DNA of 64,000 nt, from assembly GCF_963676685.1 (NCBI RefSeq), contig NC_092346.1, positions 30,269,133-30,333,132 on the forward strand, read 5' to 3'. Below are positions 63,541 through 64,000 of this stretch, piece after piece. Position numbers and translations under genes: made by a program. The DNA is from Mytilus edulis. Its lineage: Eukaryota > Mollusca > Bivalvia > Mytilida > Mytilidae. The notes under the pieces were generated by a model that saw only the letters and a list, made by a program, of their open reading frames with translations, was not told the origin of the DNA and made no database searches. Within the stretch, counting starts at the first letter, position 1; every line of letters begins with the position of its first letter.

Positions 63541-64000
63541 AAGATGTGGTATAATTGCCAATGAGACAACTGTCCACAAGAGACATTACCAACTATAGGT
63601 CATCGTACGGCCTTCAACAATGAACAAAGCCCATCATACCGCATAGTCGGCTATAAAAGGCCCCGATATGACAATGTAAAACAATTCAAACGAGAAAACT
63701 AACGGCCTTATTCATATAAAAAAAAAAATGAACGAAAAAAAAAAATAATGTAATACATAAACAAACGACAACCACTGAATTACAGGCTCCCTTCTTGGGA
63801 CATACACATACAAAAATAATGTGGCGGGGTTAAACATGTTAGCGGGATCCCAACCCTCCCCTAACCTGGAAAAGCGGTATAACAGTACATAAGAACGAAT
63901 TATCAAAATCAGTTGAAAAAAGGCTCAACTCATTAGATGGACAAAAATACAAGTGGACGTGGCCGATAACTTGTACATCCCGACAACAAAAAGACACTAG
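63541..64000 (+). repeat. Dispersed repeat family B, longest copy
   Basis: It runs from 'gatgtggtataattgccaat' through 'gtacggccttcaacaatg', 'gtggcggggttaaacatg' and 'ggatcccaaccctccccta' to 'caagtggacgtggcc' and 'gtacatcccgacaac' at the window edge. It shows the family is at least 450 bp long. It continues past the window. Confidence 0.7.

Overview
The window looks like nuclear DNA of a bivalve mollusc, most likely a marine mussel (Mytilidae). It is AT-rich, its genes are few and split by introns, and it is dense in short dispersed repeats that I recognise from memory as typical mussel families. The species call is an inference from those repeats and from gene structure, not from a search.

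Layout. 0-8 kb: decayed retroelement pieces (reverse transcriptase tails, a LINE C-terminus) and dispersed repeats. 8.5-13.3 kb (+): one uninterrupted 1,610-residue coding exon for a multidomain NRPS-like enzyme, ordered formyltransferase / half condensation-like domain / adenylation / carrier protein / thioester reductase, preceded by a clear splice acceptor just before its ATG. 14-22 kb: repeats and a 152-bp imperfect palindrome. 22.4-23.1 kb (+): a compact intronless gene for a four-pass membrane protein with its own TATA box and polyadenylation signal. 23.6-27.4 kb: a 111-bp hairpin and nested repeats. 28.1-31.3 kb (-): a spliced gene for a charged, repeat-containing protein with two exons that look mutually exclusive. 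31.3-39.4 kb: an 18.3-copy, 441-bp tandem array whose unit carries a tRNA-like Pol III promoter; it probably lies in the first intron of that minus-strand gene. 41.0-43.8 kb: a complete, very young, non-autonomous BEL/Pao LTR element (identical LTRs, 5-bp target duplication, Gag-protease ORF only). 45.3-49.3 kb: a dispersed element with an internal 499-bp tandem repeat, split by a second element. 51.2-57.3 kb (-): a ZNRD2 (SSSCA1)-like gene whose two-exon zinc-ribbon module is duplicated; its first exon was not found. 57.6-64 kb: inverted-repeat elements, a probable solo LTR and further dispersed repeats.

The genes do not form an evident pathway. The most unusual gene is the formyltransferase-adenylation-carrier-reductase protein. 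If active it would load one amino acid, N-formylate it and release it reductively as an aldehyde or alcohol. I know of no characterised animal enzyme with this order. All exon joins below were worked out by eye from splice sites and codon phase and have no transcript support.
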